NCBI GenBank assembly: GCA_934047225.1
Contig: OW203988.1
Location: 10,636,229-10,700,228 of the forward strand
DNA from: Ypsolopha sequella
Taxonomy: Eukaryota; Arthropoda; Insecta; Lepidoptera; Ypsolophidae
DNA: 64,000 bases
Direction: 5' to 3'
Below are positions 12,218-24,439 of this stretch, piece after piece (positions within the stretch are counted from its first letter, which is position 1; each line of letters begins with the position of its first letter). The notes beneath the pieces are model-generated. The model did not search any database. It was not told the DNA's origin and was given only the letters and a program-made list of their open reading frames with translations. Made by a program: the position numbers and the translations under genes.

Positions 12218-15200
12218 ATGATTTCTAAAGTAAGTGTTCAGTTATTCTTAGTTTCTAATATTTACTTAGAAAAGTTCGATTATCATAATAAGGGTTTAAC
12301 ATAACATAATAATTATCTATACCTATTAAAATTTCGTGTATAGATATATATATAGTGTATAGAAAACTGCAAGGATTCAACAAAAGTCCATTTAATTGTT
12401 TGAATTAATGTTTTATTCGTAAATTTGAGTGAAATATATTCAGGACCAAATACAGAATCGTAAGTCATGTGAAATAGATAGACATGAAATGATTATCATC
12501 CTCAATCCCTTTCTTTATTAGCGCTTGTGTTTTGATATTCCTGTTATTCTGCCTTTGTTGCCATTTCACAAGTAGTACCTTTATGTGCTATGTTTATTTA
12601 TACTCCAGTGTTTCTTTAGTTAGTTATTTCATTAATACCTTCTAGATTCAAATTCGTTTATTTATCGTAAGAGGGTACAAGATGAAGGATATGTACATGT
12701 ACATCTTTATGCTTAGTCTATAACAATGTGGTACCATAACAAAGGTGTTGCTGTTTCCTAGCTAGGTTTTTAGGCCTGTAAGTAAGGAGTAACAGCGCCC
12801 TTCTCCTTGGGTTGGGAGCAGTTAGATTATAAGATATATAGATTTAAAGCTTTAGAGGGTACCAAGCCATCTCTTACTTTTGACCAATAACTCGGGATTT
12901 GTGAAATATTCAGTGAACCTGGTTCGTCTCCTGTGTTAATTGATCTGGTTAAACAACCAGTACTAACAATGCCTTCAATATCTTCTTCTCGCAATTTTTT
13001 GTCATAGTAAGTATCAAGCACTGATTCCCAGGTTATTTCTGTTTGTCCACCATGGTCTCTATTAAATTGCGAGTCCAGAGAGTCCTGATGAAGATGTGTA
13101 GTAATCTCATCGAAAGCTTGGCCTGTGCCTACTTAATTTCACAAGGTGAAATTCTTCAATTCAAACATTCTTCAATTGTTATCAAAAATCGTTAATTTTA
13201 TGGAACAAATACACAGATTTCTATAATTCCAAGGATTAAAAGGCCGGTGGAGGATGCATAGTTCATAGTAATACCAAAATGATTTGTAAATTATACATAT
13301 TTTTAAGGTAACGTGTATTTAATCCGATTGGATTACAGAATATTTAGGTTCCCGAATGTCTATATGAACACTGATTTAAAGACGTAATATTAGGAATTTA
13401 AAATTTCCATAGAACTTATAACTTATTATTCTCATATTTCATTTTTAAATCAGTGTTCTTATAAAATAGATATTTGAGAACCTAGATTTCATGTTATTCA
13501 ATCGAAATAAATACACACTACCTTAAGAATATGTATAATTAACAAATGATTTTGGTATTCCGTTTGTATGAACTATGTATCCTGCGCCGCCGACCTCTTA
13601 AGAAATAATGAAATTGTATTCATTTACAGGCATTAGCTATCTGCATGTTTGTGGCGTCCTGTCACGCGATATTCCCGCTGCATCATCATCACCATCATCA
13701 CCCACCGGCGATCTCACACCAGGAGGTGGAGAAGCACGACGGTCATCACCACCCCATCCATCACCATGTACCACTGATCCACCACCACATCCCTCACCAC
13801 CACATCCCACACCATGTTGAACATCACATCCCACACCATATAGAACACCACATCCCACATCACATCCCACATCACATTCCGCACCACGTACCCGTGCATC
13901 ATGATCATTATGTAAGTATACCCAAAGAATACGTAAGTTTCATTAAAATCTCTATTACAGTTCGATCTATTTAAATTGTTAAAGTAATAGAGCGTAGGCT
14001 CATAATTGGGTACGTACCCAAGACATGAACTTTATTTACCCACCGCCATTAATTATCCCTTCTGCTGATAAAATAAAACTCCATTCAGTAAGTAGAACAC
14101 GAGATTTAGATATGCAGAAATTCTATAAATCTAGACCCAGTCTAGACCCTATGAATAAAACTCTATCAAGAGTACCGAGTACACAGCGATGGATTCCGTA
14201 AATAACAAGAGGTTTCAGGTTTCATTTAAGAGGATGGCCTACCCTAGCAACTCTTTTTATTACCCAGCCAGTTGCAAAGACCTTATTTGCTTTTAATAGA
14301 GGTGATTATATGCTCGCTCATTTGCCTCTTTTTCTTAGACGCGTGATACTAATGATCACGCAGCGAAACAACAAATTGGTTTGTTTTTAGCTAATACTGA
14401 AATATTTTGTAGGCAAAAAATATTAGATTTAAGTAGAGTCCCTTCATATTTTTATTACGTATTATATGAAAAAAAATAAAGTTGATATCTTAACCGCGTT
14501 AACGTTTGAAAACCAAAAAAATAGGGTGGAAAACATTTTTTTTTACCTAAGTGTAAATGTTAATACATTGTTTATAAGTATAATCCCTAGACAAAAAATC
14601 AATAAATCAAATTTATTTTTTCAACACAAGGAGAGTCTAAATTTCTTGAAACGAATCCTCGAAAGTCTGGCGTTGTTCATGCTCTAGGGTCAGGTCAATC
14701 CTTAAGGATCGATTAATCTCCAAAATATTAAGAAATAAGTAAGAGCTATGTATAACAAGAGTTTACTATATTGCATTATTTTTAATGATATTACGTTAGC
14801 TTTAAAATAATTGGATATTCCATAAGAGTGAAATTACAAATTTTTTATTTAATTTGATTTAATAATTATAAACAACAAAAATAACAGTTTTGAGTATTTT
14901 CCAAATATATTTCGGCCCACTTTGGAGCCGGCATCAGTCGAATGGTGAACAATTTGAATACAGAAGTGGGCCGAAATATATTTCGAAAATACTCAAAACT
15001 GTTATTTTTGTTGTTTATAATCATTAAATTAAATGAAAGGCCTTAAAAAGGCAAATTGAAATATTTATTTCAAGTTTATTTAAATGGGATTTTTAATATA
15101 ATTTTTTAATTTCGCTATTATGGAACATCCAATTATTTTGAAGTTACCATAATACCATTAAAAATACGTATATGCATATAGTAAACTACATATTTTTGTA

Positions 15201-18200
15201 CATTTGCTCTTATCTAAAAGTTGTGTTTTGGCCGTTATAATGAAAACTTAATATTTGGTAACAAATACGGAGATCGACATTTTTTATTAAATTTACGGTA
15301 TCGAATAGTAATCCAAGCACTTCTCAATCGGCCTAGCCATTTTTAGGTTATTCTGTAGCCAGGCACAAAGGCTTCGATAAAGGAGTTTACATTTTTGACT
15401 GAACCCTAAAATCTATGCATAACCTACTCTCGTCGTACAAGAAACAGGTCGTTATCTCCAAGTGTTACGTAAAATCGTTGGCTTCCTTTTTCTTGTTATT
15501 TATAGCTATCAACACATAGATTAGAACTTGTCTTACCTAGTTATTACCTAGGCTTTTGCGAAATGTTGGAAGTAGGGTGCGAAGATATAGAAAGAAAGAC
15601 TCGTAAATACTCATTCTCACCGCAGACAAGCTTGTTGATCATTGTTTCCCAAATAAGCGGCGGTAGCTAAGGGGTAGAACGCTGGCCTCCCAATCTTGAG
15701 ATCCAGGTTCGATCCCCGGTGGCATGCAAAAATTTATTATTCGGAATTTATGTGCATAGTATTTGTTCAGGTGGTAGAGCTGATGCTGGGCTCGACTGTG
15801 GAGGTACCACCATCTTACTTGGAGACCCCCTCAAAGTAATTCGGGGGAGAGTAAGAGGACAGCTCACAGGCAAAAAACCAGGAGGCCCACCATGCCTGGG
15901 ACCGATGGATGGCGGTATATCCATCCCTAATAGCCGGGCCTTATATGGAACAGATTGGTGACCCGCCTGCTCAGCGGGTGTGAGTATGGGCAATTCTTCC
16001 AGGATGACCGCCGGGAGTGGCAAAGGCCTGGAAAGGCTTATGTCCAGTAGTGGACGAACTAGGCTGATAGATGGATAGATTTGTTTTTACTTACCACTTG
16101 CTGAACGGTGAAGGAAAACCTGCATGCCCTAAAAAGCGTGTATTAGTGCCTGAAGTACGGCGATAGGGCTCAACACCCATCTTGTTAGGAAATAATATAG
16201 TAAGTAAAACGTGGGTGTACCGAGTGTGGACTGTGACTTGCATTTCACAGTTCACACTCGGAACATCTCTGACACCGCCTTGGGAATCATTTCATGACGA
16301 TATACATATAATATTCATAAATTTTCTTGTACGTTTCAACCTAATTTCGTCGAGAATTCATACATAATGTATGTTCCTACCTATATAATAGCTAAATTCA
16401 TACATAATGTATGTTCCTACCTATATAATAGCTAAATTTAAAGTATCTGATCAATTAAATATGTAGTTAGCAATTACTTGTTTCAATTGCTTGAACGAAG
16501 GATATCTTACATACGTACTACAACATAAATACCTGCGGTGTAACCACAAAACGGTGTTTAACTTTAGACAGTGTTTAAATCTGTTGCTGTCACTCTTTTA
16601 CAATATGAAAGGAAAGGCGACAACAACAGATTTAAACACTGTCTAAAGTTAAACACCGTTTTGTAGTAACACGGCTGTTTTTTATTTTAACATTTATCTA
16701 CCCCTCAGTGCCAATGTGTTAATAGTACCATAGACTAAGTAACGTAGTCCTTATTTTGTGTCAGTAATACCATTAAAGATAATACAAGTGTTCCACCCAA
16801 GGTTTACTTACTTGTAACTTAAAAAGATGGTCAAAAATTTAATGTTGAGTTGAGGTTTTGTGAGACATGTCAAAAGTGACACATGTCAAAAATGTCGAAA
16901 TTATTAATCGGGCGAATAAAAATATAATTAGCGAAGTGTCCGAAATAAAAACCAAAGCGTGCGACTAAAAGTACTGAGTGGGCGAATTTAAAGTATGAAA
17001 TAGCGAGGCGACGTCTCTAGTTAAATTGTCACTAAAATAGAAAATTGTTCACCTGAGAATTATTCAACTAAACTCTGTATTTTCAAGTCACCGTTTTAAA
17101 ATGTTTTATTCGCCCACAGTCTTCGCCCATTTAGTATTTTAATACGCTATATTCAGTATTTTTGACACCTTAAATTTGAATTTATATTTGCTCGTTTAAA
17201 TACTACCCAATTATTTTTAATGCATATCTATTTAGTACATCCACTTTTATTTTTATATTTTTTTACAATTCTTATAAACACCCTAGAAAGACATTTACTC
17301 CATAACCATAAGTTAAATAGTTATAGATAATTCTACATACTAATTGAGGTTGATATACTGATTGAGCTAGCGCTGCTATAATAATTATATTACCACTTGC
17401 TGACGATGTAAAATAGTATTTTGTGCAACTATGACATAATGTGAGACATTTGGACACGAGTGCTTGTTTACGAAACAAATCAAGTAAAGTTGCACACAAT
17501 ACTTTATCAACGACCATCAAAAACAAATTCACGAAAAATGAGAAAAAGAACACTCGTCATGATACTGTCGTGATACTCGTCATGATACCCTGAACACATA
17601 GGATGTATGTAGCGTATCAGTAGCGAGAGAGTAAAGAGGGCGTGGCTTGAGAAATTAAGACAAACAGTTATCGATTGTGATTGGTTCTCTACCGGTGTTA
17701 TAACAAATTCGACCAATCACAGCGCAGAATTACGGTGTTATAATGTCGGTTAAATAATTTAGGTACTTATAAAACCGCTTTCAATGTTGTAATTACTTTA
17801 TTGCAGTTTGGCAGTAGATAAAAAACATTGTGAGATAAACTTGCATGCCCTAAAAATCGTGTATTTATCTGTGCCTGAAATACGCCGATAAAGCTCAACG
17901 ACAGGGGATCACATCGGGACGTTTAATTTACCGATGAAATTAGGGTATTACGAATGTGACTGTTTTAGGGACACTCGGTAACACCTCTGACACATCTTCG
18001 GAGATATATGTCATGATAATATTTTCTTTTACGGTTTTTTTATATGGGTATTTATCACCGCATTTGTTTCTTTCAGGCTTTCCCTGAATACAAGTTCCAG
18101 TACTCCGTGCACGACCACCACACTGGAGACGTAAAGAACCAGCACGAAGTTCGTCACGGAGACGTCGTGAAGGGCGGGTACGAGCTGGTGGAGCCTGACG

Positions 18201-19771
18201 GCAGGGTCAGGAAGGTCGAGTACAAGGCTGATGACCACACCGGGTGAGACTCTACTTTTACTGTACACCTAGTGGTAGTTCATCAGAGACGTGGTGAAGG
18301 GCGGGTACGAGCTGGTGGAGCCTGACGGCAGGGTCAGGAAGGTCGAGTACAAGGCTGATGATCACACCGGGTGAGACTCTACTGTTACTGTACACCTAGT
18401 GGTAGCTCATCAGAGACGTGGTGAAGGGCGGGTACGAGCTGGTGGAGCCTGACGGCAGGGTCAGGAAGGTCGAGTACAAGGCTGATGACCACAAAGGGTG
18501 AGACTATACTGTTACTGTACACCTAGTGGTAGCTCATCAGAGACGTGGTGAAGGGCGGGTATGAGCTGGTGGAGCCTGATGGCAGGGTCAAGAAGGTCGA
18601 GTACAAGGCTGATGACCACACCGGGTGAGACTCTACTGTTACTGTACACCTAGTGGTAGCTCCTTAGAGACGTGGTGAAGGGCGGGTACGAGCTGATGGA
18701 GTACGCGTAGTTGTTCAGGTATGACGAAACCATGCCACACAGCGACTTATTGTACTCCAGCATGACGTCATGAGAAGGCGTAACGAGAGAACCTGTTACA
18801 GGCAGTTGCATAGTAACAGTAGATCGTCCTTTACCGACTTCCGTAGATTTTGCGGTAGTCCCGCAAACACTGATAAGTGATCACTTTTTTGGGTGAGTGC
18901 ATTTCATCGTAAGTCACATTGATACTTTTCATTAGGTGCGATCACAGAACATATAATAGAGGGCATGGAGAAATCCATTGTGAATTAAAAAATATTTAAA
19001 TAGATTATTTATGTTTATTTTTGCGCAATCCATCGCTATGAATACTCTAAATAATAATAAAAAAATACTCTAAATAATAAAATTCACCGGTCTGGGTAGG
19101 AACCTCGGTGGCGCAATTGGTAGTGCGCTTGTCTTGATAACAAGAGCTCGCAGGTTCGAATCCTGGCCCAGGGATTTTTTTAAAATTTTTGTCTTTGAGT
19201 TTGTTTCTGATTGATCTTTTCTAGTTTGTAATGTACTCTTATAATAATATATACATGATTTTTTTCTTTTATTTCTTAACATACATTAACAAACCTGTGA
19301 TGTTGTTAGATCACAGGTGATTCATCTCAGCATCAAAATAATAAATTTATTATCATCATAAATTCTTTATTGCACAAATAAAAAGTGTAAAATGGCGGAC
19401 TAAATACATAAAGTATTCTCTACCAGTCAATCCGAAGATGGTACAAGAAATATAAAAAGTTGTTGGTAGGCGTGCAGTAGAAATTAAAACTACAATCACA
19501 AAGTAATTAAAGTTACTCTAAATCTAAACTTATGACTTGGTAACTTAACCTTACCTAAAAAACTATATCATTTGCGCTTACACCTGGGAGAGTTTCTTTA
19601 CAGTCTCTTTTGTGCTCTCTGTTTCCGTTATGAAGTCATAGTCAAGAATGATTTTACATTATTGAACCATTTTTGAACCATTGCCTTCTTTGCAGGTTCA
19701 ACGCCATCGTGCATCACTCGTCGCCCCATCATCACGTTCATTTGGCTCATCATCATCATCATGAAATTTAA
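12218..19771 (+). CDS. Gene B: His-rich RR-2 cuticular protein (CPR), complete
   Basis: Secreted chitin-binding cuticle protein of about 178 residues. Coding exons are 12218-12229, 13630-13911, 18077-18243 and 19696-19771, all with GT-AG introns. Exon 1 encodes MISK and joins in phase 0 to [13 protein letters not shown], giving a signal peptide probably cleaved before IFP. Exon 2 goes on with a seven-His run and an array of (I/V)PHH repeats (residues ~40-95). Exon 3 is the RR-2 domain: [40 protein letters not shown]. Exon 4 gives GFNAIV and a His-rich tail ending HHHHHEI. Histidines in cuticle proteins can bind metal or couple to quinones during sclerotization; that role here is inferred from composition. 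The intron after exon 3 starts with a 127-bp tandem array of partial exon copies. Confidence 0.92.
13240..13597. mobile_element. TTAA-flanked foldback MITE, copy 1, in intron 1 of gene B
   Basis: TTAA lies on both sides (13236-13239 and 13598-13601). Long inverted arms run from AGGCCGGTGGAGGATGCATA on the left to the matching CCTGCGCCGCCGACCTC end on the right. The right end is 32 nt before exon 2. A related copy sits at 27305-27665, also shortly before exon 2 of gene C. TTAA target duplication suggests piggyBac-type mobilisation. Confidence 0.8.
13912..14847. other. Start of intron 2 of gene B, nothing recognised
   Basis: AT-rich intron after the exon 2 donor (TAT|GTAAGT). I see no exon or clear repeat structure. 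Confidence 0.5.
14848..15034. repeat. Inverted repeat with CTGATG-stem-GAAATATAT motif
   Basis: Arms of about 75 bp (AATTATAAACAACAAAAATA mirrored by TTTTTGTTGTTTATAATCAT) enclose two opposed copies of a GGGCCGAAATATATTT-type motif. On the minus strand one reads CTGATGCCGGCTCC, then TGGGCCGAAATATATTT. The motif recurs at 35140-35190, 37690-37735 and 47590-47635. Confidence 0.8.
15657..16080 (+). repeat. tRNA-headed retroelement fragment (SINE/LINE tail)
   Basis: Begins with a tRNA-like head: A-box-like TAGCTAAGGGGTAGAACGC and B-box GGTTCGATCCC, with an anticodon loop around CTCCCAA. A GC-rich body follows, ending GGCTTATGTCCAGTAGTGGA then a GATAGATGGATAGAT tail. The phrase about a site 'GTCCAGTAGTGGAC' is typical of 3' ends of insect non-LTR elements, and its complement occurs at 50215-50230. 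Confidence 0.6.
16088..16320 (+). repeat. Dispersed repeat, second copy of the 5845 family
   Basis: Same ordered blocks as at 5845-6060: TACCACTTGCTGAACGGTGA, ACTGTGACTTGCATTTCACA, CTCTGACACC and TCATGACGATAT. Confidence 0.7.
16355..16438 (+). repeat. 40-bp tandem duplication (two copies)
   Basis: AATTCATACATAATGTATGT followed by TCCTACCTATATAATAGCTA occurs twice in direct succession, the second at 16395. Copies are essentially identical, so it is recent. Confidence 0.95.
16538..16672. repeat. Foldback MITE, 135 bp
   Basis: GTGTTTAACTTTAGACAGTG and TTTAAATCTGTTG on the left are mirrored by CAACAGATTTAAACACTGTC and TAAAGTTAAACACCG on the right. Confidence 0.9.
16673..18076. repeat. Gene B intron 2, repeat pieces
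   Basis: 17395-17530 is a copy of the GTATTTTGTGCAACT repeat. 17620-17760 (GATTGGTTCTCTACCGGTGT) matches 33820-33850. 17820-18020 is a diverged copy of the 5845 repeat and ends about 55 nt before the RR-2 exon. No exon is seen. Confidence 0.55.
18159..18710 (+). repeat. 127-bp tandem array of RR-2 exon 3' part plus splice donor (gene B)
   Basis: Units start at the exon motif GAGACGT(C/G)GTGAAG at 18159, 18286 and then every 127 bp, ending in a degenerate fifth copy near 18710. Each unit is 85 nt of exon plus 42 nt of intron (GTGAGACTCTACTGTTACTG and on). Intact GTGAGA donors stand at 18244, 18371, 18498 and 18625. 127 is not a multiple of three, so copies cannot be read as one frame. Only the first belongs to the functional exon. 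Confidence 0.95.
18711..19101. other. Intron 3 of gene B, nothing recognised
   Basis: Unique-looking intron sequence after the array. No exon or RNA gene is seen. Confidence 0.4.
19102..19173 (+). pseudogene. tRNA-like sequence, probably a tRNA pseudogene
   Basis: A cloverleaf can be drawn: D stem GCGC/GCGC around AATTGGTAGT, anticodon stem CTTGT/ACAAG with loop CTTGATA (anticodon TGA by position), and a T loop GGTTCGAAT. The acceptor pairs in only five of seven positions, the T stem in four of five, position 37 is a pyrimidine, and there is no long serine variable arm to match a TGA anticodon. A run of T follows. It is most likely a degenerate copy or SINE head in the gene B intron. Confidence 0.4.
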
Positions 19772-21330
19772 ATGGTTCATCATATTCCTTCGACGACCCT
19801 GCATCAATACTGGACGATCTCGGCTCTATTTAAGCTACAAGACTGACTCTTGCCTGCCCCAAATACTAACATTAAATAATATTTTATATATAAATTGCAA
19901 TTCTAAGAAGAAACCAAATATATCGTTAGCGCTAATGATAAAACTAATGTTTTTTTTTAATGTAAATTATCTGCTAACACTTCTGGAAAACACACTATTT
20001 GCTGATCGTTATTCACAACGTTCAAGGGAAACTAGTCAATGAATTCTAACTTTTCTTAGTTGCTACAAAAGTTAGAAAACAACTTTTCTCTTAATTTTAT
20101 GTACCTCCAGTGAAAATTTTAATGTGTACAACAAATTCGTTTTTGAGATAATACGTATAAATCGAAATCCATCGCTTTGACACCCTTCATATTTTTTTAT
20201 TTAAAAAAAAATTTAAAAATGTTAAGTGGGATTCAAACTTTCGACGAGTTTATTTTTTGAATAATTTTTCTAATTTGTAGTGCTTTCTGTACTGATCATA
20301 GATTTTAAGTTTTGATTATATTTTAAGTCCTTTTTAAGTGTTCTGTTTCCAAAAGAGTAACATAAGAAAGGAGCCATTATAATGAGGCTTTGGTATCTTC
20401 GTACAAGTTAAAGACTTGGAAAAACAAAACAGAGTTCCTTGAAGTTAAAAGCAAAACAAATTTCAAATTTCTTGAAAGCAAAACAAAAATCTTAAAAATA
20501 CGATAATGTTGCTAAATGTTAAAAAGCTGCTTATAAAAATATATGGTTATTTACTTGCATATATTTATATAGTGAAATCTTTATAATTCTAAAGAACCGA
20601 AAATTATGAGAAGCCTTTGCTAAAAGACAAAATTGAGTGCCTACCACATTTGATTTTCCAATCTTAAGTTACTTCAGGAAAGATGTTTTGTATAAAAGAA
20701 ATATTAAATTATTAAGGATCAAAAAAAATTATAAAATTCAAAGACCCTAAGACGATGTTCAATACCGGACACTGAATCAATCCTATAAATTATGCTAACT
20801 AGGGTGATTGCGAGGCGCAGTATAAAGCAAAATGCATTTTTTGCTGACAACTTTATAGGCATTAATTTAGAACCAAAAAATTTCAAAAATCTAACGGGTT
20901 AAGTGTTCTGTTTCGATTAATTAGAAAAAGGTGGATTTTTCACAATCTGGTTGCAAAACGCCTCTTAAGACTCCCGTAGCACATACTCGTTTCGCCGCCG
21001 CCAGTGATTGCTCGTAGATTTCCTCCTAGATGACGGCTAAAGAGGAAAACAAGAGGTCTACCAATCGACCACCTACTACTACATGGTGTGCTCAAATTTA
21101 AAACGCCACGCAATTCCAAATGTACGACGCACTATATACACCTGAAGACGATGTGAGCTCTGCATCCTCCGGTGGTCATGGGAGACACGATTCTCAGCAT
21201 TGAGGAAACTACTGGATAGTAGAGAATATAAGCAAACTTGTACTATTTCTTTTGAGTCTTGGAAATCGGGATTTTATTCTACCGAAACAAGCATAAATAT
21301 AAAGTATGAATAAGGTAGGTTTTCATGGTC
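19772..21330. other. Downstream of gene B, no gene recognised
   Basis: 3' flank of gene B; an ATTAAA at 19871-19876 could serve for polyadenylation. The rest is AT-rich, with a GC-richer block at 20950-21200 that has no long open frame and may be old transposon debris. Confidence 0.4.
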
Positions 21331-21534
21331 TATACAACGTGTAACAGAAAGGTGTAACCATATTTGAAGAGCTTATTCAGCCATACATTTCGGCCGAGTG
21401 GCATTGCATTTTTCTATGAAACAGTATTTTTTTTATTCGATATTTAGGGTTTGTTCCATAGTAAAAGTTGTTCTATACCATTGATTGAATAAGCTCTTCA
21501 AATATGGTTACATCTTTCTGTTACACGTTGTATA
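21331..21534. mobile_element. Foldback MITE, copy 2 (ACAACGTGTAACAGAAAGG family)
   Basis: TATACAACGTGTAACAGAAA on the left and TTTCTGTTACACGTTGTATA on the right. Same family and internal blocks as 6064-6338 (TTTGAAGAGCTTATTCAGCC; CATAGTAAAAGTTGTTCTAT). The two copies are about 15 kb apart. Confidence 0.85.
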
Positions 21535-21560
21535 TGAGTTCGTATGAGGTTTTGTGTTCA

Positions 21561-21573
21561 CCCCCCCCCCCCC
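21561..21573 (+). repeat. Homopolymer run of 13 C
   Basis: Thirteen consecutive C in otherwise AT-rich DNA, followed by TCCTCCA. Its length is probably unstable and sequencing-error prone. Confidence 0.95.
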
Positions 21574-22102
21574 TCCTCCAGGGTCTATTTACATAGTACT
21601 CGTTGTGAGTTTGCTCAGCTCAAATAAATAAAAGGTTGAAAATTTAATATTATAAAAACCTGTTGAAAATATCCAATAAATGATGCAATCTCTCTTTTTA
21701 ACAAAATAGGAGTTTTCAAATTCTCACTTCGACTGTTTCTTCGAAATAGCCCCCCAGGATTTAAACCTCTTCCAGGTCAGTGGTCGAGATATTCGAAACA
21801 GTAGACCTAGGAGGCAGTCATAGGCAGCATAAAAGAATATGCCATTGTATCTATTGCTCTGTTACTTATACTTACACAAGTATAATTAATAAGATTCTGG
21901 TACAGTGTCCAATACTTCGCGTTGTACTGCATGTAGTCCATGAACTAAACTTCACATTTTTGGCAGATAAATTAAACAAAAACAATTAAATAAAAACAAA
22001 AATTGTGTGTGGTTGTGAGTTCCAGTGCTTGATCGATACTACCGTGAAAGAGTTGCCGAAATCACTAGTATTATGCGACGGGGTCCTCAGAAGTGAGACA
22101 GT

Positions 22103-22426
22103 GTGAGATCTGTGTTTCTTGTCCCTCAAAAAGAGGTACTCAAAGCGGACACGCAGACACAGAGGTGCAGAAAGGCTCGTGAGAATATTGAAAAGAGCGC
22201 ACAATATGTGGACGTTCTGAGGGGCTATTCCGGAGAAACATTCGAAGCGAGACTTCTAAAACTCAATCTAAAAATGTACAAAGCTCGACAGATGAAACAG
22301 GTTTTTACGGACAAGAAGGCTAATTCGACAGACTGGGAATTGCCCCCTGATGTTGCCGAATCAGGAGCCATTCTAGTTTCTTTGTATATTGGGACACGTG
22401 TTCATATTTGCGCAGTCCAAAAATAA
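22103..22426 (+). other. Unassigned open frame, possible transposon fragment
   Basis: About 107 codons stay open, with no standard ATG at the left end. The peptide is charged (AEARLLKLNLKMYKARQMKQ-like stretch) and ends VSLYIGTRVHICAVQK. I do not recognise it. No splice sites, signal peptide or similarity to the neighbouring cuticle genes is seen. It may be a gag or transposase fragment, or chance. Confidence 0.15.
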
Positions 22427-22734
22427 ACCCGATGGCCAAGTTTTGGAGGCGTTCTAGAGTTTAGTTTACTAAGTAACTCTTCATTTGCATCCATGAAGCA
22501 GATATTTGCATAGTCGATGAGAGGTACCTTTGGTTCGATTGTACATATTAATAGCCATGTTATGAGAAACGGGAATTCATTTTTTATCATGTATCGTTTA
22601 AGTTATTATTTTGTAATAATTTTGTAATTCTTTAGAGCAAAAACTGAATTGAGGAAATCTAATAACATGTTGGCAAAATAAACGTTTCTGCAAAAGTTTC
22701 ACCAATTAACTGATATTGATGTATCTATTACTGA

Positions 22735-23690
22735 CAAGGCTCGCGTTTTTTTAGGGTTCGGTACCCGAAGGGTGCAAAATGGGACCCTATTACTATTACT
22801 AAGCCTCCGCTGTGTTTGTCTGTCCGTGCGTCTGTTTATCACAGCCGTTAAAGGTAGCCAGTTAAAATATAAGTTATAATGGCCTCCATCACGGAAAATA
22901 ATGAAATAAATGAAAACACAATAATCGAAGGGGGGTGCCCATACAAATAGAAAAAGTAGCACTTTTTTAAGAAGAGGCCTTCCTTTTTCAACAGTTTTTG
23001 AACGATTGTACTGAATTTACCACAAACGCAATCAATCTGAAACTTATATGTTTTTTCAAACCTTTATCTTTACGATGTAAGTAGCGTTACCTAATTGGAA
23101 AACTTTCGCTCGATAGATTTTATTTTTGAAAATAGTCTCTTTCTGAGTGTTTTTTTTTTTGTGGTTTTGCGTTTAATCCATTTGATTTGTATGTGTCATA
23201 TTTTACTATCAATACGAAAATCTTGTTTATTAACCAATGTAAGTTCAAAAATGACTTAAATGCAATATTGTAATTTTAGTCGATTTTAATCTTAAAATTA
23301 GACTCGTTCTGAATCGTTTCGCGCGCATTTTGGCGCACGCGATTTTCAACTTTATGAACGTTAGTCTACGGGTTATAATTGCAAAGCCGCTGTGCGCCTA
23401 AGGAAGGCCTCGTCTTATCGTGATTTCTTTCATATCTATCTTAGAAATGGTTATAATATTTATATCTCTTATACGTATGAGTTTCAAATTTGTTCAGATT
23501 GTTGTACATATAATAAAAACAACAATAAATGATAAAAATTTGGATTCCGTACTCAGAGGGTGCCGAATTGTTTGTCAGGCGCTATCACTTTAGCGCCTTG
23601 TTTTTTGTCGCCTTGAAATTGCTTTGGCATTTAATTTGTTTTTTTTTCCTTGATGTATGGTTCCGTAACGGTCTTGTGTGGTGGTAAGAA
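22735..23690 (+). repeat. Dispersed lepidopteran repeat with GGGTTCGGTACCCGAAGGGT
   Basis: Starts with TTTTAGGGTTCGGTACCCG, then GGGACCCTATTACTATTACT and a GTCTGTCCGTGCGTCTG stretch. It closes with GGTGCCGAATTGTTTGTCAG. Related copies lie at 29640-30130, 30208-30805 and 54845-55140. This family is very common in moths and butterflies; origin unclear to me. Confidence 0.65.
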
Positions 23691-24439
23691 ACCCTTATTT
23701 TGTTACTGTAAATAAACAAAATGATGTTACTCTAAATAAACGATCTGTAACAGGTACCTGAAATGGATGGTGACCAGGGGCTCTACCGCGTAATTCTCAT
23801 TTGTATCAACTTCAAGCAAATGCATGCGAAATTCAACGCGTGCAAAAGAGATGGAATGTTAGGCGGGCGTCGTCGCACGCACGTCAAATTTCAATCTCAA
23901 GTTGATGTTGATGAAAATGAGAATTACGCGGTAGACCCGCTGGTCCTCTAAAAAGGCCGCTTTGGATGAATAATATTATGATTATGATTCCGTTCTAATG
24001 CCGTCTCTTTTTCTCTTTTGAAATAACCCTGACTGCATCCTACTTTCAAATCATTTTACTATTCGCCCAAGTCGGCCAAGGGGATCTTTTTGAATTTGCA
24101 CATTACCTTATATAAATCTTATTTGCTGTTTTGTATTATATGTTACAAAAGGGTGGAAATGACACTTCATAATTAATTTGGCTTTACTTGTGTGGAAAAG
24201 ACAGATTATTTTATTTTTATTTTATTTAGAACACTTTCTGCATATTTACATAAATTAATACAAAACAATCAAACATGGTGTACAAAGTCGTCACCTTTGG
24301 AAGCATACAGAAAGATTGAAGAAATTACAGTAAGATGTAAATGCTAATCAGAAAGAAAGAAGAAAAAAAGATATATCTAAATAAAATTATCTTACACATT
24401 AACTTACATATAAAATACGCACTTAACCCGTGAAATCGA

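Noticed and set aside
13637..13908. Gly/Val-rich and Met-rich frames opposite the His-rich exon of gene B
   Set aside because: Antisense and alternative-frame shadows of the CAC/CAT-rich coding exon.
15719..16023. Overlapping 80-91 codon frames on both strands
   Set aside because: Both fall in a tRNA-headed repeat, and GC content explains the lack of stops.
19102..19173. Functional tRNA gene
   Set aside because: Mismatched acceptor and T stems, pyrimidine at position 37 and no serine-type long arm; treated as a pseudogene.
23763..23951. 62-codon open frame beginning MDGDQG
   Set aside because: Its 3' end runs into a dispersed repeat shared with 39340-39500, and there is no splice or family support.
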